A stretch of 64,000 nucleotides of DNA from Streptomyces roseirectus (GCF_014489635.1 NZ_CP060828.1:5574501-5638500); one strand, 5' to 3'. Positions 15,803 to 24,341 are shown, counted from the first letter of the stretch. Notes: generated from the letters alone by a model not told the origin. Translations and numbers: made by a program.

Positions 15803-16052
15803 CACCCCCGAGGCCAAGGCGCCCTCACCCGCACCCACCGGCCGTGGCCGCAGGCGCCCCGCGAGCACGGCCGGACGGCAGCCTCCCGGCCACCCACCAC
15901 CGCGCACCCGCCCCCACCCGGCCTTCCACCCCCGGCGGGACCCCCACCCACCCGGCCCCCACGCGGCAGAGCCCCTTAAGCGGCGCCCTCGCCACCCCCA
16001 CCCCCGACTCCACCCCCGCCCCACCGGCGATACGCGTGCGAAGGAGCCCGCG
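15803..16052 (+). other. C-rich spacer between fruK and fruA
   Basis: This 250-bp gap is dominated by C-tracts. An 85-codon Pro/Arg-rich frame starts with an ATG overlapping the fruK stop and ends over the fruA start, but its composition is that of noncoding C-rich DNA. I see no hairpin strong enough to be a terminator. Confidence 0.5.
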
Positions 16053-18149
16053 ATGAGCGACATGATCACCGCGGACCTGGTCGACCTCGACCTGTCCGCC
16101 GAGAACAAGGAAGCGGCGGCCCGGTCCCTCGCCGCCCGCATGGTGACCCTGGGCCGGGTCACGGACCTGGACGGCTTCCTGGCCGACGTGGCCGCGCGTG
16201 AGGCGCAGATGCCGACCGGCCTGGACGGCGGCATCGGCATCCCGCACTGCCGCAGCACCCACGTCACGGAACCCACCCTGGCCTTCGGCAGGGCCACCCC
16301 CGGCATCGACTTCGGCGCCCCCGACGGCCCCGCCGACCTGATCTTCCTGATCGCGGCCCCGGCCGGCGCGGACGACGCCCACCTCACGATCCTGTCCGCC
16401 CTGGCCCGCCAGCTGATGAACACGGCCTTCACGGACGCCCTGCGCGCGGTCACGGACCCGGCGACGGCGGCGTCCCTGATCCGGGGCGACCTGACCCCCG
16501 AGGACATCACCCCCGAAGACTCCGCTGCGGCACCGGTGGCGGCCTCCACCGGTGCCGCAGCGGCCGAAACCCCGGCGCCCGCGGCCGCTGCTGGGACCCC
16601 CGAGCCGGCCCCCTCCGCCGAGCCCGCCCCGGCGACCGCCCCCGCGGCTCAGCCCTTCCGCATCGTCGCCGTCACCTCCTGCCCCACCGGCATCGCCCAC
16701 ACCTACATGGCCGCCGAGTCCCTGGAGAACGCGGGCCGGGAGGCCGGTGTGGAGCTGACCGTCGAGACCCAGGGCTCGGCCGGCTTCACCCGCCTCGACC
16801 CGGACGTCATCGCCGCGGCGGACGGCGTGATCTTCGCGCACGACGTCCCCGTCCGCGACAAGGCGCGCTTCGCCGGCAAACCGACCGTCGACGTCGGCGT
16901 CAAGGCCGGCATCAACCGCCCCGCCGAACTGATCGCCGAGGTCCGCGACAAGGCCGCCCGGGGCGTGACGACCGCCCCGGCGACCGGCACCACCCCCGTC
17001 GAGCGCGCGGGCGACTCCACCGAGGGCTACGGCACCAAACTCCGCAAGTGGCTGATGTCCGGCGTGAGTTACATGGTCCCCTTCGTCGCGGCGGGCGGCC
17101 TCCTGATCGCTCTCGGCTTCGCGATCGGCGGCTACAAGATCAACAAGGCGCCCTCGGTGATGGACCACTTCGCGTGGACCCAGGCCGACAGCTGGGCCGC
17201 CCTGCTCTTCCAGATCGGCGCCGTCTCCTTCGGCTTCCTGGTCCCCGTCCTCGCCGGCTACATCGCGTACGGCATGGCGGACCGGCCCGGCCTCGTCCCC
17301 GGCTTCGTCGGCGGCATGATCGCCTCCACCATCAACGCCGGCTTCCTCGGCGGCCTCGCCGCGGGCCTCCTCGCGGGCGGCGTGGTGATGGGCATCCAAC
17401 GGGTGAAGATCCCGACGGCGCTGCGCGGCATCATGCCGGTCGTGGTGATCCCGCTGATCTCGACGGCGATCGTCGGCTTCCTGATGTTCGTCGTGATCGG
17501 CAAGCCCATCGCCTCCGCCCAGAAGGGCATGACGGACTGGCTGAACGGCCTCACCGGCTCGAACGCGATCCTCCTGGGCGCCCTGCTCGGCCTGATGATG
17601 TGCTTCGACCTCGGCGGCCCCGTCAACAAGGTCGCCTACACCTTCGCCACCGCCGGCATCGCCGTCACCGACCCCGGCGACTCGGCGATGAAGGTCATGG
17701 CCGCCGTGATGGCCGCCGGCATGGTCCCGCCGCTGGCGATGGCCCTGGCGACGACCGTCCGCGGCAAGCTCTTCACCGAGACCGAGCGCGAGAACGGCAA
17801 GGCCGCCTGGGTCCTGGGCGCCTCCTTCATCTCCGAGGGCGCCATCCCGTTCGCCGCGGCCGACCCCCTGCGCGTCATCCCCGCGTCCATGGCGGGCGGC
17901 GCGGTCACCGGCGCCCTGTCGATGACCTTCGACGCCACCCTGCGCGCCCCGCACGGCGGCATCTTCGTCGTCCCCCTGATCGGCAACCCCTTCCTCTACC
18001 TGATCGCCCTCGCGGCCGGCGTCGGCGTCACCACCGCGCTCGTGATCCTCCTCAAGGGCCTGCGCAAGTCCTCCCCGGCCGGCGCGGTCCCCTCCGGGGC
18101 GGGGACGGCCGACCGGTCTGCCGAGGCCAAGCAGCCGGTGGCGGCGTAG
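16053..18149 (+). CDS. fruA: Fructose-specific PTS enzyme IIABC
   Basis: This 698-residue permease phosphorylates fructose during uptake. EIIA occupies about residues 1-150 with phospho-His65 (GIGIPHCRS). An Ala/Pro linker spans about 155-200. EIIB is at about 203-305 with phospho-Cys210 (AVTSCPTGIAHTYMAAESLE). EIIC is at about 335-690 with its membrane helices and the motif LGGPVNKVAYTFA. AAGGAG lies upstream of the ATG. Together with fruK it forms the fructose route: fructose to F1P on entry, then FBP. It needs general EI and HPr, which are not in this window. Confidence 0.93.
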   Translation: MSDMITADLVDLDLSAENKEAAARSLAARMVTLGRVTDLDGFLADVAAREAQMPTGLDGGIGIPHCRSTHVTEPTLAFGRATPGIDFGAPDGPADLIFLIAAPAGADDAHLTILSALARQLMNTAFTDALRAVTDPATAASLIRGDLTPEDITPEDSAAAPVAASTGAAAAETPAPAAAAGTPEPAPSAEPAPATAPAAQPFRIVAVTSCPTGIAHTYMAAESLENAGREAGVELTVETQGSAGFTRLDPDVIAAADGVIFAHDVPVRDKARFAGKPTVDVGVKAGINRPAELIAEVRDKAARGVTTAPATGTTPVERAGDSTEGYGTKLRKWLMSGVSYMVPFVAAGGLLIALGFAIGGYKINKAPSVMDHFAWTQADSWAALLFQIGAVSFGFLVPVLAGYIAYGMADRPGLVPGFVGGMIASTINAGFLGGLAAGLLAGGVVMGIQRVKIPTALRGIMPVVVIPLISTAIVGFLMFVVIGKPIASAQKGMTDWLNGLTGSNAILLGALLGLMMCFDLGGPVNKVAYTFATAGIAVTDPGDSAMKVMAAVMAAGMVPPLAMALATTVRGKLFTETERENGKAAWVLGASFISEGAIPFAAADPLRVIPASMAGGAVTGALSMTFDATLRAPHGGIFVVPLIGNPFLYLIALAAGVGVTTALVILLKGLRKSSPAGAVPSGAGTADRSAEAKQPVAA

Positions 18150-18180
18150 GCGGTGGTATAGCGCCCTCCATCCCGGCGAC

Positions 18181-18217
18181 CGGCCGTGGCCTCCTCGTGA
18201 GGGGGTCACGGCCGTCG
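18181..18217 (+). terminator. Probable terminator of the fructose operon
   Basis: CGGCCGTG (18181-18188) pairs with CACGGCCG (18207-18214) about 30 bases after the fruA stop, with partial pairing inside the loop (CCTC/GAGG). The tail TCGTCGTC is only weakly T-rich. Confidence 0.6.
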
Positions 18218-18344
18218 TCGTCCCACACCCCTCACAGCCCTCCTCCGGCAGGCGCGCACCACCCTCGTACGCCCCTCGGACACCCCATGCGCCCTTCGCA
18301 ACTCCCAAGCCCCATATGCGCATTTAATACCCCCCGCGAGCCCT

Positions 18345-18366
18345 GCCGGATTCTCCACGATCCGGC
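18345..18366. promoter_or_regulatory. Perfect dyad GCCGGAT-N8-ATCCGGC
   Basis: The 7-bp arms are perfect and lie 36 bases upstream of the small membrane-protein gene. An AT-rich patch (TTTAATAC, 18323-18330) precedes it. It could be an operator or a short attenuator. Confidence 0.4.
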
Positions 18367-18401
18367 ACAAAAGTAACGAACCGTGGTGTCTACTGGTTCC
18401 C

Positions 18402-18680
18402 ATGCCCGCGCATCTCACCCTCCCTCAACTCGCCGCCCTCACCACCCTCACGCTCGGGGCCCTCACCTGGCTGACCACCGTGGCCCGCACCCTGCGCCGC
18501 CCCCGCCACCCCCGCGGCCCCACCCGGTACACCACCACCCCCCTCCGCCACCGCGCCGACGGCCTCCCCGCCCTCCCGCACCAACGCCGCACCGGCCCCG
18601 CCGCCGAAACCGTCCGCCTGACCCCCGCCGAGGAACACGCCTTCGCGACGCTGGTCCGGCAGTTGGCCGAGGAGCACTGA
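18402..18680 (+). CDS. Small predicted membrane-anchored protein
   Basis: The 92-residue frame from ATG 18402 has strong GC bias at the third position, supporting coding. One N-terminal membrane helix is predicted (LAALTTLTLGALTWLTTVA), followed by an Arg/Pro-rich basic segment and a short C-terminal helix (TPAEEHAFATLVRQLAEEH). No clear ribosome binding site precedes the ATG, so it may be leaderless. The family is not recognised. The neighbours (fruA upstream, a DUF6227 gene on the other strand) suggest no function. Confidence 0.6.
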   Translation: MPAHLTLPQLAALTTLTLGALTWLTTVARTLRRPRHPRGPTRYTTTPLRHRADGLPALPHQRRTGPAAETVRLTPAEEHAFATLVRQLAEEH

Positions 18681-18710
18681 GGCGGACGGCGTGTCTTGAA
18701 CCGTGCGGTT

Positions 18711-18760
18711 GAGGCCGATGTCGTGCACGTGAGGCCGACGCCGTGCGTTGTGAGGCCGAC
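18711..18760. repeat. Three phased GAGGCCGA repeats
   Basis: GAGGCCGA occurs at 18711, 18731 and 18752, spaced 20 and 21 bp, within a 204-bp gap between two convergent genes. I see nothing else in that gap. Confidence 0.5.
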
Positions 18761-18884
18761 GGAGGATCACCTTGCCGGCCCGGCCGCTGGCCCGACGCCC
18801 CTCGCCGCGCCGCCCGCCTGGCGATCACGGACACACCCGCCAAACCCTCCGCGCCGCCCCCTCACCTCTCAACAAGCCGCCGCA

Positions 18885-19631
18885 TCACGACAGTTGCGCG
18901 GCCCGCCGTTCCATCGCCGCCCGCGCCTCGTCCTCCGTCGCGTACACCTCGCACATGTGCCGCCCGTCCGGCGTCGCCGTGTGCTCCACCTCCCACAGGG
19001 ACACCTCCTCCCCGTCGGCCAGCAGGAACGCGTGCTCGTAGAGCGCGTACCCGAGCTTCGCGCGCCCCGCGCGACAGGGCCGGCCGAAGGACTGGGTGAT
19101 CTCGTACGCCGCCGCCGCGGCCACCAGCTCCGTCAACTCCCGCGCGGGCCGGTCCGTGTTCTCCGCCCGCCGCATCAACCGCCGTACGTGGTCCGCCGAA
19201 TCACCCCGCACGTACATGTGCCGGGGCACCGGCATCGGCGCCAGCTGCACGTACGCCGGCAGTTCGAACTCCGGCGAGTCCGGCGGTAACGGCAGCCGGA
19301 CGGTCGCCTCCCGCAGCTCCTCCGGATCCGCGTACACCTCGTGCTGCGGCTCACCGCTCGCCGTGACGTTGTGCACCAGCTCCCACAGCGTCAGCGCCTG
19401 GCCGTCCGCCAGCAGCCAGGTGTGCCGGTACGTCTCGCGGTGCAGACCCGCGCTGTGGTGCGCGGAGTGCAGCGAACTGTCGTGCGCCAGCGCGCCGTCG
19501 AGCCGCCTCAGCACCTCGTCGGCCAGCTCGAAGGAGTTCAGGGCCCGACCGAGGAGCCGCGCGAGGTGCTCCTCCGGAGACTCGGGCGACTCGGCTGGTT
19601 CGTACGCCGCCATCTCGTACGGAACGCTCAA
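18885..19631 (-). CDS. DUF6227 family protein
   Basis: This is a 248-residue soluble protein. Two similar halves are visible: a block around TYRHTWLLADGQALTLWELV ... PQHEVYADPEELREA and a second around LYEHAFLLADGEEVSLWEVE ... HMCEVYATEDEARAA. The internal duplication and the acidic N-terminus (EPAESPESPEEH) match what I recall as DUF6227, a Streptomyces family of unknown role. ATG at 19631 follows a modest GAGAAACC site. No catalytic motif is evident. Confidence 0.78.
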   Translation of the reverse strand: MSVPYEMAAYEPAESPESPEEHLARLLGRALNSFELADEVLRRLDGALAHDSSLHSAHHSAGLHRETYRHTWLLADGQALTLWELVHNVTASGEPQHEVYADPEELREATVRLPLPPDSPEFELPAYVQLAPMPVPRHMYVRGDSADHVRRLMRRAENTDRPARELTELVAAAAAYEITQSFGRPCRAGRAKLGYALYEHAFLLADGEEVSLWEVEHTATPDGRHMCEVYATEDEARAAMERRAAQLS

Positions 19632-19861
19632 GGTTTCTCCCGGCGTTGCTGCATGTCACCTTGTGGGTGCATACGGTAGCCCCTCGGCCCGACATCATGT
19701 CCCCGAACAGCGAAACGTATGCCTTCTAAAACGCACCCCCCACCCAGAAAGTTCCCCCACCCCAGACAAACCATCAAAACCCACAACTCCCCACCCCCAC
19801 CCCACACAACACCCCCAACCTTCCCACCCCCGAACGCCCCCTCGCCCTCGCCAACCCACCC

Positions 19862-20884
19862 TCACCCGTACAACTCCCGATAAGACGGCCACACACCCCC
19901 GTCCCCCTCCACCGACTCCGCCGCCCGCACCGCCTTCACGATCGCCCGGGTCACCGCGTCCGCCCCCGCGACCAGCACCTCGTTCAACGCCAGCGGATCC
20001 TCCGAGGTCAACTCCCGCACTCCTGTGGCCAACGCGAACACCGTGTCCCCGTCGTGCATCAGATGCGCGGGCCGCACAGCGCGGGCGATCCCGTCATGAG
20101 AAACCCCGGCCAACTTCTGCGCCTGCGCCTTGGACAACCCGACGTCCGTCGCCACCACGGCCAGCGTCGTGTTGAGCGGCGGCGGCACGACCCCCTCCGC
20201 GCACTCCGCGAGCCGCCGCCGAGCGGCCTCGTGCACGGCACGCGGCGGACACTTCACCCGCCCCCGCGCCAACTCCCCGTACAACGCCCCCGTCTCCGGC
20301 TCCACCACGGACCCCACCGCGTTGACGACGACCAGCGCCCCCACGACACCCCCCGACCCCAGCCGCACACTGGCCGTCCCGACCCCACCCTTCATCGCCC
20401 CCGCGACCGCCCCCGCCCCGGCCCCCACGCACCCCTCGGCCACCGGCTCCCCGACCCCGCTCGCCGCGGCGGCCTCCACCGCGGCCCGCCCCATCACCGC
20501 ATCGGGCCGCGCCCGGAAATCCCCGCCCCGCCCCAGGTCGAACACGCAGGCCGCCGGTACCACCGGCACGACATGCCCCGCCTCGGGCCCCACCCGCACG
20601 CCCCGCCCCCGCTCCTCCAGCCAGCCCATCACCCCGGACGCCGCGTCCAGCCCGTACGCGCTCCCCCCGGTGAGCACGACCGCCTCCACCCGCCGCACCA
20701 CGTTCCGGGGATCCAGCGCGTCCGTCTCCTTCGTCCCCGGCCCACCTCCACGCACGTCGACGGCGCCCACCGCACCCCCTTCCGGCGCGAGCACGACGGT
20801 CGTCCCGGTCAGCCACCCACCCCCGACCCGCGTCGCATGCCCGACCCGCACCCCGGCGACATCCGTCAAAGCGTCAACTGTCAT
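19862..20884 (-). CDS. P1 family (DmpA-like) peptidase, family S58
   Basis: The 340-residue protein starts MTVDALTDVAGVRVGHATRV, a hallmark of S58 self-processing aminopeptidases. Other features are TGGSAYGLDAASGVMGWLEE, CVGAGAGAVAGAMKGGVGTA and the processing region PPLNTTLAVVATD. In DmpA-type enzymes a Ser/Thr exposed by autocleavage is the nucleophile; here the Thr after LN is the candidate. Activity is expected on N-terminal D- or L-amino acids or on beta-peptides. It follows the membrane-protein gene at 21298 by 15 bases, so the two are probably cotranscribed. Confidence 0.85.
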   Translation of the reverse strand: MTVDALTDVAGVRVGHATRVGGGWLTGTTVVLAPEGGAVGAVDVRGGGPGTKETDALDPRNVVRRVEAVVLTGGSAYGLDAASGVMGWLEERGRGVRVGPEAGHVVPVVPAACVFDLGRGGDFRARPDAVMGRAAVEAAAASGVGEPVAEGCVGAGAGAVAGAMKGGVGTASVRLGSGGVVGALVVVNAVGSVVEPETGALYGELARGRVKCPPRAVHEAARRRLAECAEGVVPPPLNTTLAVVATDVGLSKAQAQKLAGVSHDGIARAVRPAHLMHDGDTVFALATGVRELTSEDPLALNEVLVAGADAVTRAIVKAVRAAESVEGDGGVWPSYRELYG

Positions 20885-20899
20885 ACCCCCAGTCTCCCT

Positions 20900-21298
20900 T
20901 CACGCCCCCGCCCTCACACGCACCCCCGCCCGCGCACTCAACGCTGTCCCCACCGCCACCGCGCACGCCCCCACCACCCCGGCCGCGAGCACCGCCCCGT
21001 GCCCGAGGAAGGTGCGGCGCAGCACCAGCACCGCCGTCCCCGGCAGCACCGCCTGCTGCCCGGACCCCACCTTGAAGTGCCGCGCGTGCAACGCCCGGAC
21101 GGTCACCAGACACAGTGCCGCTGGCACGGTGACGACCGCCGTCGCCGAGACATGCGCCTTGCCGATCGCCTCCGCGGCCACCGGCACACTCAGCTCCCCG
21201 ACCACCATCACCAGAAACACCCACACCCGCACCCGCACCCCCTCGGAAAACACCAGCAGCCCCAGCACCCACGCGACCGCTCCCGGCCTCCCCCACAC
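20900..21298 (-). CDS. Small integral membrane protein
   Basis: GTG at 21298 gives 132 residues with about four membrane segments (AVAWVLGLLVFSEGV, VFLVMVVGELSV, ATAVVTVPAALCLVTV, GAVLAAGVVGACAVAVGTAL). It is just upstream of the P1 peptidase gene. The start is uncertain because the frame stays open for another 90 codons upstream, but that extension would run through the opposite-strand small gene at 21316 and has no membrane character. The family is not recognised. Confidence 0.65.
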   Translation of the reverse strand: MWGRPGAVAWVLGLLVFSEGVRVRVWVFLVMVVGELSVPVAAEAIGKAHVSATAVVTVPAALCLVTVRALHARHFKVGSGQQAVLPGTAVLVLRRTFLGHGAVLAAGVVGACAVAVGTALSARAGVRVRAGA

Positions 21299-21315
21299 CC
21301 CCGTACCCTGGAGGA

Positions 21316-21495
21316 ATGAGCACCCCTCCCGCCGCCCCCCGCGACCCGAAGGCCGCCCTGGTCTTCGACGACCCCCTGGACCGGCAGTCCTCGGACGACA
21401 CGGACCGCGGCTGGGGCGAGTCCGCCACGACCGGCGCCGACGCGGCGGCCGACCTGAAGCGCTTCCTCGACGAGAAGCCGCCCCACCACATCTGA
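21316..21495 (+). CDS. Conserved small acidic protein (59 aa)
   Basis: This short frame runs from ATG 21316 (GGAGGA directly before it) to TGA 21493. It reads MSTPPAAPRDPKAALVFDDP, continues through DDTDRGWGE and ends DLKRFLDEKPPHHI. From memory, near-identical small proteins with DPLDRxSxDDTDRGWGE and RFLDEKPPHHL occur across actinobacteria, always unannotated. It is acidic and probably disordered except for the C-terminal helix. It is divergent from the membrane-protein gene with only 17 bases between starts, so both promoters must overlap the coding sequences or the transcripts are leaderless. Function is unknown. Confidence 0.75.
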   Translation: MSTPPAAPRDPKAALVFDDPLDRQSSDDTDRGWGESATTGADAAADLKRFLDEKPPHHI

Positions 21496-21610
21496 AGCGC
21501 CCCGCACCACCGCCGAAGGCTTCCACGGAGCCGGCCCCGAAGCCCCCGGGACAGCAGAACGGCCCCACGGGCGAGGCCGGACGCCGCCCGCAGGGCCGAG
21601 GAGAACGCGG

Positions 21611-22108
21611 CTACCGCCCGTCGCCCTGCCCCGAACCGCGCTGCGCCACCAGAGCGTCGCGGATCTCCTTCAGGACCTCCAGCTCGGACACCTCGATGAC
21701 CTCCTGCGTGCCCTCCTTCGCCTTCTGGCGCGCGGTCTGCCGTGCCAGGTACTTCGACATCGGCAGGACCATCAGGAAGTACACGACCGCGGCCGTGATC
21801 AGGAAGCTCAGCGTCGCCCCGAGCACCGAGCCCCACTGGATGAGGACGCCGCTCTCGACCGACCCGTCGGCCGCCAGCCTGCAGGGGTCCTTCAGGCACG
21901 TGCTGTAGCTGTCCAGGTTCTTCGTGCCGATCGCACCCACCAGCGGGTTGATGACGCCCTTCACCACCGAGTTGACGATGTTCGTGAAGGCGGCGCCGAT
22001 GACCACCGCGACTGCCAGATCGACGACGTTGCCACGCGTCAGGAAGGCTTTGAAGCCGTCCCAGACGCCGGCCCCCTTCTTTTCGCTCACCTCGGTGACA
22101 CTCCTCAC
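21611..22108 (-). CDS. mscL: Large-conductance mechanosensitive channel
   Basis: The 165-residue protein has an N-terminal amphipathic helix (WDGFKAFLTRGNVVDLAVAV), TM1 (VIGAAFTNIVNSVVKGVINP), an extended periplasmic loop with two Cys (TCLKDPC), TM2 (ATLSFLITAAVVYFLMVLPM) and a cytoplasmic charged helix (SELEVLKEIRDAL). MscL pentamers open under membrane tension and relieve osmotic downshock. The start is either the GTG/ATG at 22108 or an internal GTG six codons on. It stands at one end of the syntenic block containing the FmdB gene, galU and sepX. Confidence 0.95.
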   Translation of the reverse strand: MRSVTEVSEKKGAGVWDGFKAFLTRGNVVDLAVAVVIGAAFTNIVNSVVKGVINPLVGAIGTKNLDSYSTCLKDPCRLAADGSVESGVLIQWGSVLGATLSFLITAAVVYFLMVLPMSKYLARQTARQKAKEGTQEVIEVSELEVLKEIRDALVAQRGSGQGDGR

Positions 22109-22231
22109 ATGTACAGGTTGTGGAACGAACAGCTCCGCAACCTACGCCAGAGCGAGGCGTACATGTCCAATTCGGTAGCTCGAACGAGGGACTTGACGAC
22201 AGCGGACCGAACACAGAACGGAAGACGGAGG

Positions 22232-22810
22232 TCACCACAGGGTCACCGCCAGCCGTGCCGTGGCGCCCGCGCCGGCCAACTGCGCCGCCGCCTTGCGCGG
22301 CACCGCGAGGACGACCAGCGCGCCACTGTCCGGACTCTCGCCCAGCGGCTCCGGCACCTTCGACACCAGCGCCCCGCGTGCGACGACCCGCGCCTCGCCA
22401 CCACCCGCCGCGGCCTGTTCGGCGGCGATCACGTCGACCCGGTCACCCGGCCGCAGCAACCGCACGGTCTCCGCGTCCGCGATCCGCACGGGCGCCGACA
22501 CCGTCTCGACGGAGGCCCTCCGGCCGGGCGGGGCGGCGGCGAGCCCGGCGTCCTCGGGCCGGCCGCGCGCCGAGTCGGCGGCCTGCGCGGTGCTCTGCGC
22601 GCCGTCCTGCGGCCCCGCCGCCACGAGCGCGGCGGCGGTGACGGCGAGCCCCAGCGCCAGCGCCCTGCGCCGGTGCCGTACGAGCCGCTGCCACTGATAC
22701 CGCGCGCCACGCACCCGCACGGGCGAGAAGTGCGGGACCTCGCACGTGACGGGAGTGTCCGAGCCCGGCGGGCAGACCTCGGACGACGGGGGAGGGGGCG
22801 GAACGGACAT
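22232..22810 (-). CDS. SAF-domain membrane-anchored protein (CpaB/RcpC-like)
   Basis: ATG at 22810 gives 192 residues. A Pro-rich cytoplasmic N-terminus is followed by a basic patch (RLVRHRRR) and a membrane helix (ALALGLAVTAAALVAAG). Then comes an extracytoplasmic SAF domain beginning VSAPVRIADAETVRLLRPGD and containing VDVIAAEQ and ALVVLAVPRKAAAQLAGA. SAF domains of this type occur in the pilus assembly protein CpaB, but no pilus genes are nearby. The gene lies between mscL and the MTA phosphorylase gene. Function is unproven. Confidence 0.78.
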   Translation of the reverse strand: MSVPPPPPSSEVCPPGSDTPVTCEVPHFSPVRVRGARYQWQRLVRHRRRALALGLAVTAAALVAAGPQDGAQSTAQAADSARGRPEDAGLAAAPPGRRASVETVSAPVRIADAETVRLLRPGDRVDVIAAEQAAAGGGEARVVARGALVSKVPEPLGESPDSGALVVLAVPRKAAAQLAGAGATARLAVTLW

Positions 22811-23055
22811 GGGATCACCACCTGCGACGAAGGGCCGGCCCGCTGCACACAGAGCACACGGCGTACAGAACGGACCGCACAGGCCGCGAGACCGGCCTGC
22901 GAGATCCACGATGAGCAATTCGGCAACGCCCCGCCGCGGCCTGTGGGTAACCCCGCACCTGTGGAAAACTCCGTCACCCGATCGGGAGCCAGGTACAGAG
23001 CCAGGTACCGCCGAACCGTTCCGCCACCCCCCCCGGAGGCAGCTCCGTCAGCCCC

Positions 23056-23889
23056 CTACGGCAGCGCGAACCCCGGCTCAAGCCCGCCCAACGCGTTCAC
23101 GCAGAGACACGTCCGCCCGTCCACCGCCGGCAACTCCGCCACCACGTCGAACAACACGTCCCGCAACCGCCCCACGTTCGCCGAGAACACCTCGAGCACC
23201 TCCTCGTGGGACACCCCCTCACCGGTCTCCGCACCGGCGTCCAGGTCGGTCACGAGCGTCAACGACGTGTAGCAGAGCTCCAGTTCACGGGCGAGCGCGG
23301 CCTCGGGATGCCCGGTCATGCCGACCACCGACCAGCCCTGGGCCTGATGCCACAGGGACTCGGCGCGCGTCGAGAACCGCGGCCCCTCGATCACCACCAG
23401 CGTCCCGCCGTCCACCGCCTCCCAGTCCCGCCCGCGCGCCGCCTTCAGCGCGGCCGCCCGCCCGGCGGGGCAGTACGGGTCGGCGAGGGAGACGTGGACG
23501 ACGTTGGGGACGGTCCCGTCGGGCAGGGGCAGTCCGTCGAAGTACGTGCCCGCCCGTGTCTTCGTGCGGTCCACCAGCTGGTCGGGCACCAGCAGCGTCC
23601 CGGGCCCGTACTCGGGGCGCAGCCCGCCCACCGCGCACGGCCCGAGCACCTGCCGCACCCCGACCGACCGCAGCGCCCACAGGTTCGCCCGGTAGTTGAT
23701 CCGGTGGGGCGGCAGATGGTGCCCGCGCCCGTGCCGGGGAAGGAACGCGACCCGCCGTCCGGCGACCTCGCCGAGGAAGAGGGAGTCACTGGGAGTGCCG
23801 TAGGGCGTGTCGACCTGTATCTCGGTCACGTCGTCGAGAAACGAGTAGAACCCGGAGCCGCCGATCACGCCGATCTCTGCGTTCGTCAT
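23056..23889 (-). CDS. S-methyl-5'-thioadenosine phosphorylase
   Basis: ATG at 23889 gives 277 residues of the PNP/MTAP family 2. Motifs are IGVIGGSGFYSFL (phosphate loop), LPRHGRGHHLPPHRINYRAN (typical of MTAP), VVIEGPRFSTRAESLWHQ and the purine/ribose region VGMTGHPEAALARELELCYT. The reaction is MTA + phosphate to adenine + 5-methylthioribose-1-phosphate, in methionine salvage and polyamine metabolism. Some family members use methylthioinosine or purine nucleosides. It follows the FmdB gene by 73 bases on the same strand, so a share of its transcription may come from the CIRCE-controlled promoter. Confidence 0.88.
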   Translation of the reverse strand: MTNAEIGVIGGSGFYSFLDDVTEIQVDTPYGTPSDSLFLGEVAGRRVAFLPRHGRGHHLPPHRINYRANLWALRSVGVRQVLGPCAVGGLRPEYGPGTLLVPDQLVDRTKTRAGTYFDGLPLPDGTVPNVVHVSLADPYCPAGRAAALKAARGRDWEAVDGGTLVVIEGPRFSTRAESLWHQAQGWSVVGMTGHPEAALARELELCYTSLTLVTDLDAGAETGEGVSHEEVLEVFSANVGRLRDVLFDVVAELPAVDGRTCLCVNALGGLEPGFALP

Positions 23890-23962
23890 GCCCGGAACAG
23901 TAGCCGCAAACACCGAAGACCCCGCCGTCACCGGACGGCGGGGTGCGCGGAAGCGAGGTGTC

Positions 23963-24274
23963 TCAGGCGGCGGTCGACCCGGCGGACGGCTTCGAACCCG
24001 AGGCGGGCTTCGCGTCGGACGACGGCTTGGAGTCCGAGGACGACGAGGAGGACGCCGGCTTGGACGACGTCGAGGCGGGCGAGCTGCTCGACGACGAGCC
24101 GCGGCTGTCGTTGCGGTAGAAGCCGGAGCCCTTGAAGACGATGCCGACCGCGGAGAACACCTTCTTCAGGCGGCCACCGCAGCTGGGGCACTCGGTCAGG
24201 GCGTCGTCGGTGAACTTCTGCACCGCCTCAAGGCCCTCGCCGCACTCGGTGCACTGGTACTGGTAGGTCGGCAC
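23963..24274 (-). CDS. FmdB-family zinc-ribbon protein, Ruc-like redox chaperone candidate
   Basis: GTG at 24274 has AGGAGG six bases upstream. The 103 residues comprise an N-terminal FmdB zinc ribbon (CxxC pairs C8/C11 and C29/C32 in YQCTECG and CPSCGG), the FKGSGFYRND block, and a disordered Ser/Lys/Pro tail of about 45 residues. The M. tuberculosis homologue Rv0991c (Ruc) is a redox-regulated chaperone with the same design, repressed by HrcA. A CIRCE operator sits directly in front of this gene, and the nearby 5-FCL-galU order is shared with that locus. I infer the same role: holding unfolded proteins under heat and oxidation. Confidence 0.85.
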   Translation of the reverse strand: MPTYQYQCTECGEGLEAVQKFTDDALTECPSCGGRLKKVFSAVGIVFKGSGFYRNDSRGSSSSSSPASTSSKPASSSSSSDSKPSSDAKPASGSKPSAGSTAA

Positions 24275-24284
24275 TGTCTTCCTC

Positions 24285-24311
24285 CTGGCACTCTCACTCG
24301 ATGAGTGCTAA
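24285..24311 (-). promoter_or_regulatory. CIRCE operator (HrcA site)
   Basis: On the minus strand TTAGCACTC (perfect match to the consensus half) is followed by nine bases and GAGTGCCAG (7 of 9). The element ends just before the AGGAGG of the FmdB gene. Its position between promoter and ribosome binding site fits HrcA repression. Confidence 0.85.
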
Positions 24312-24341
24312 CGAGGGTCCATAGTGACGTATTCCTGAGGA

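Noticed and set aside
15799..16056. 85-codon frame coupled to fruK by ATGA overlap
   Set aside because: Composition (Pro/Arg/Thr from C-runs) is that of noncoding DNA and it ends over the fruA start; coupling by overlap is a frequent accident at this GC content.
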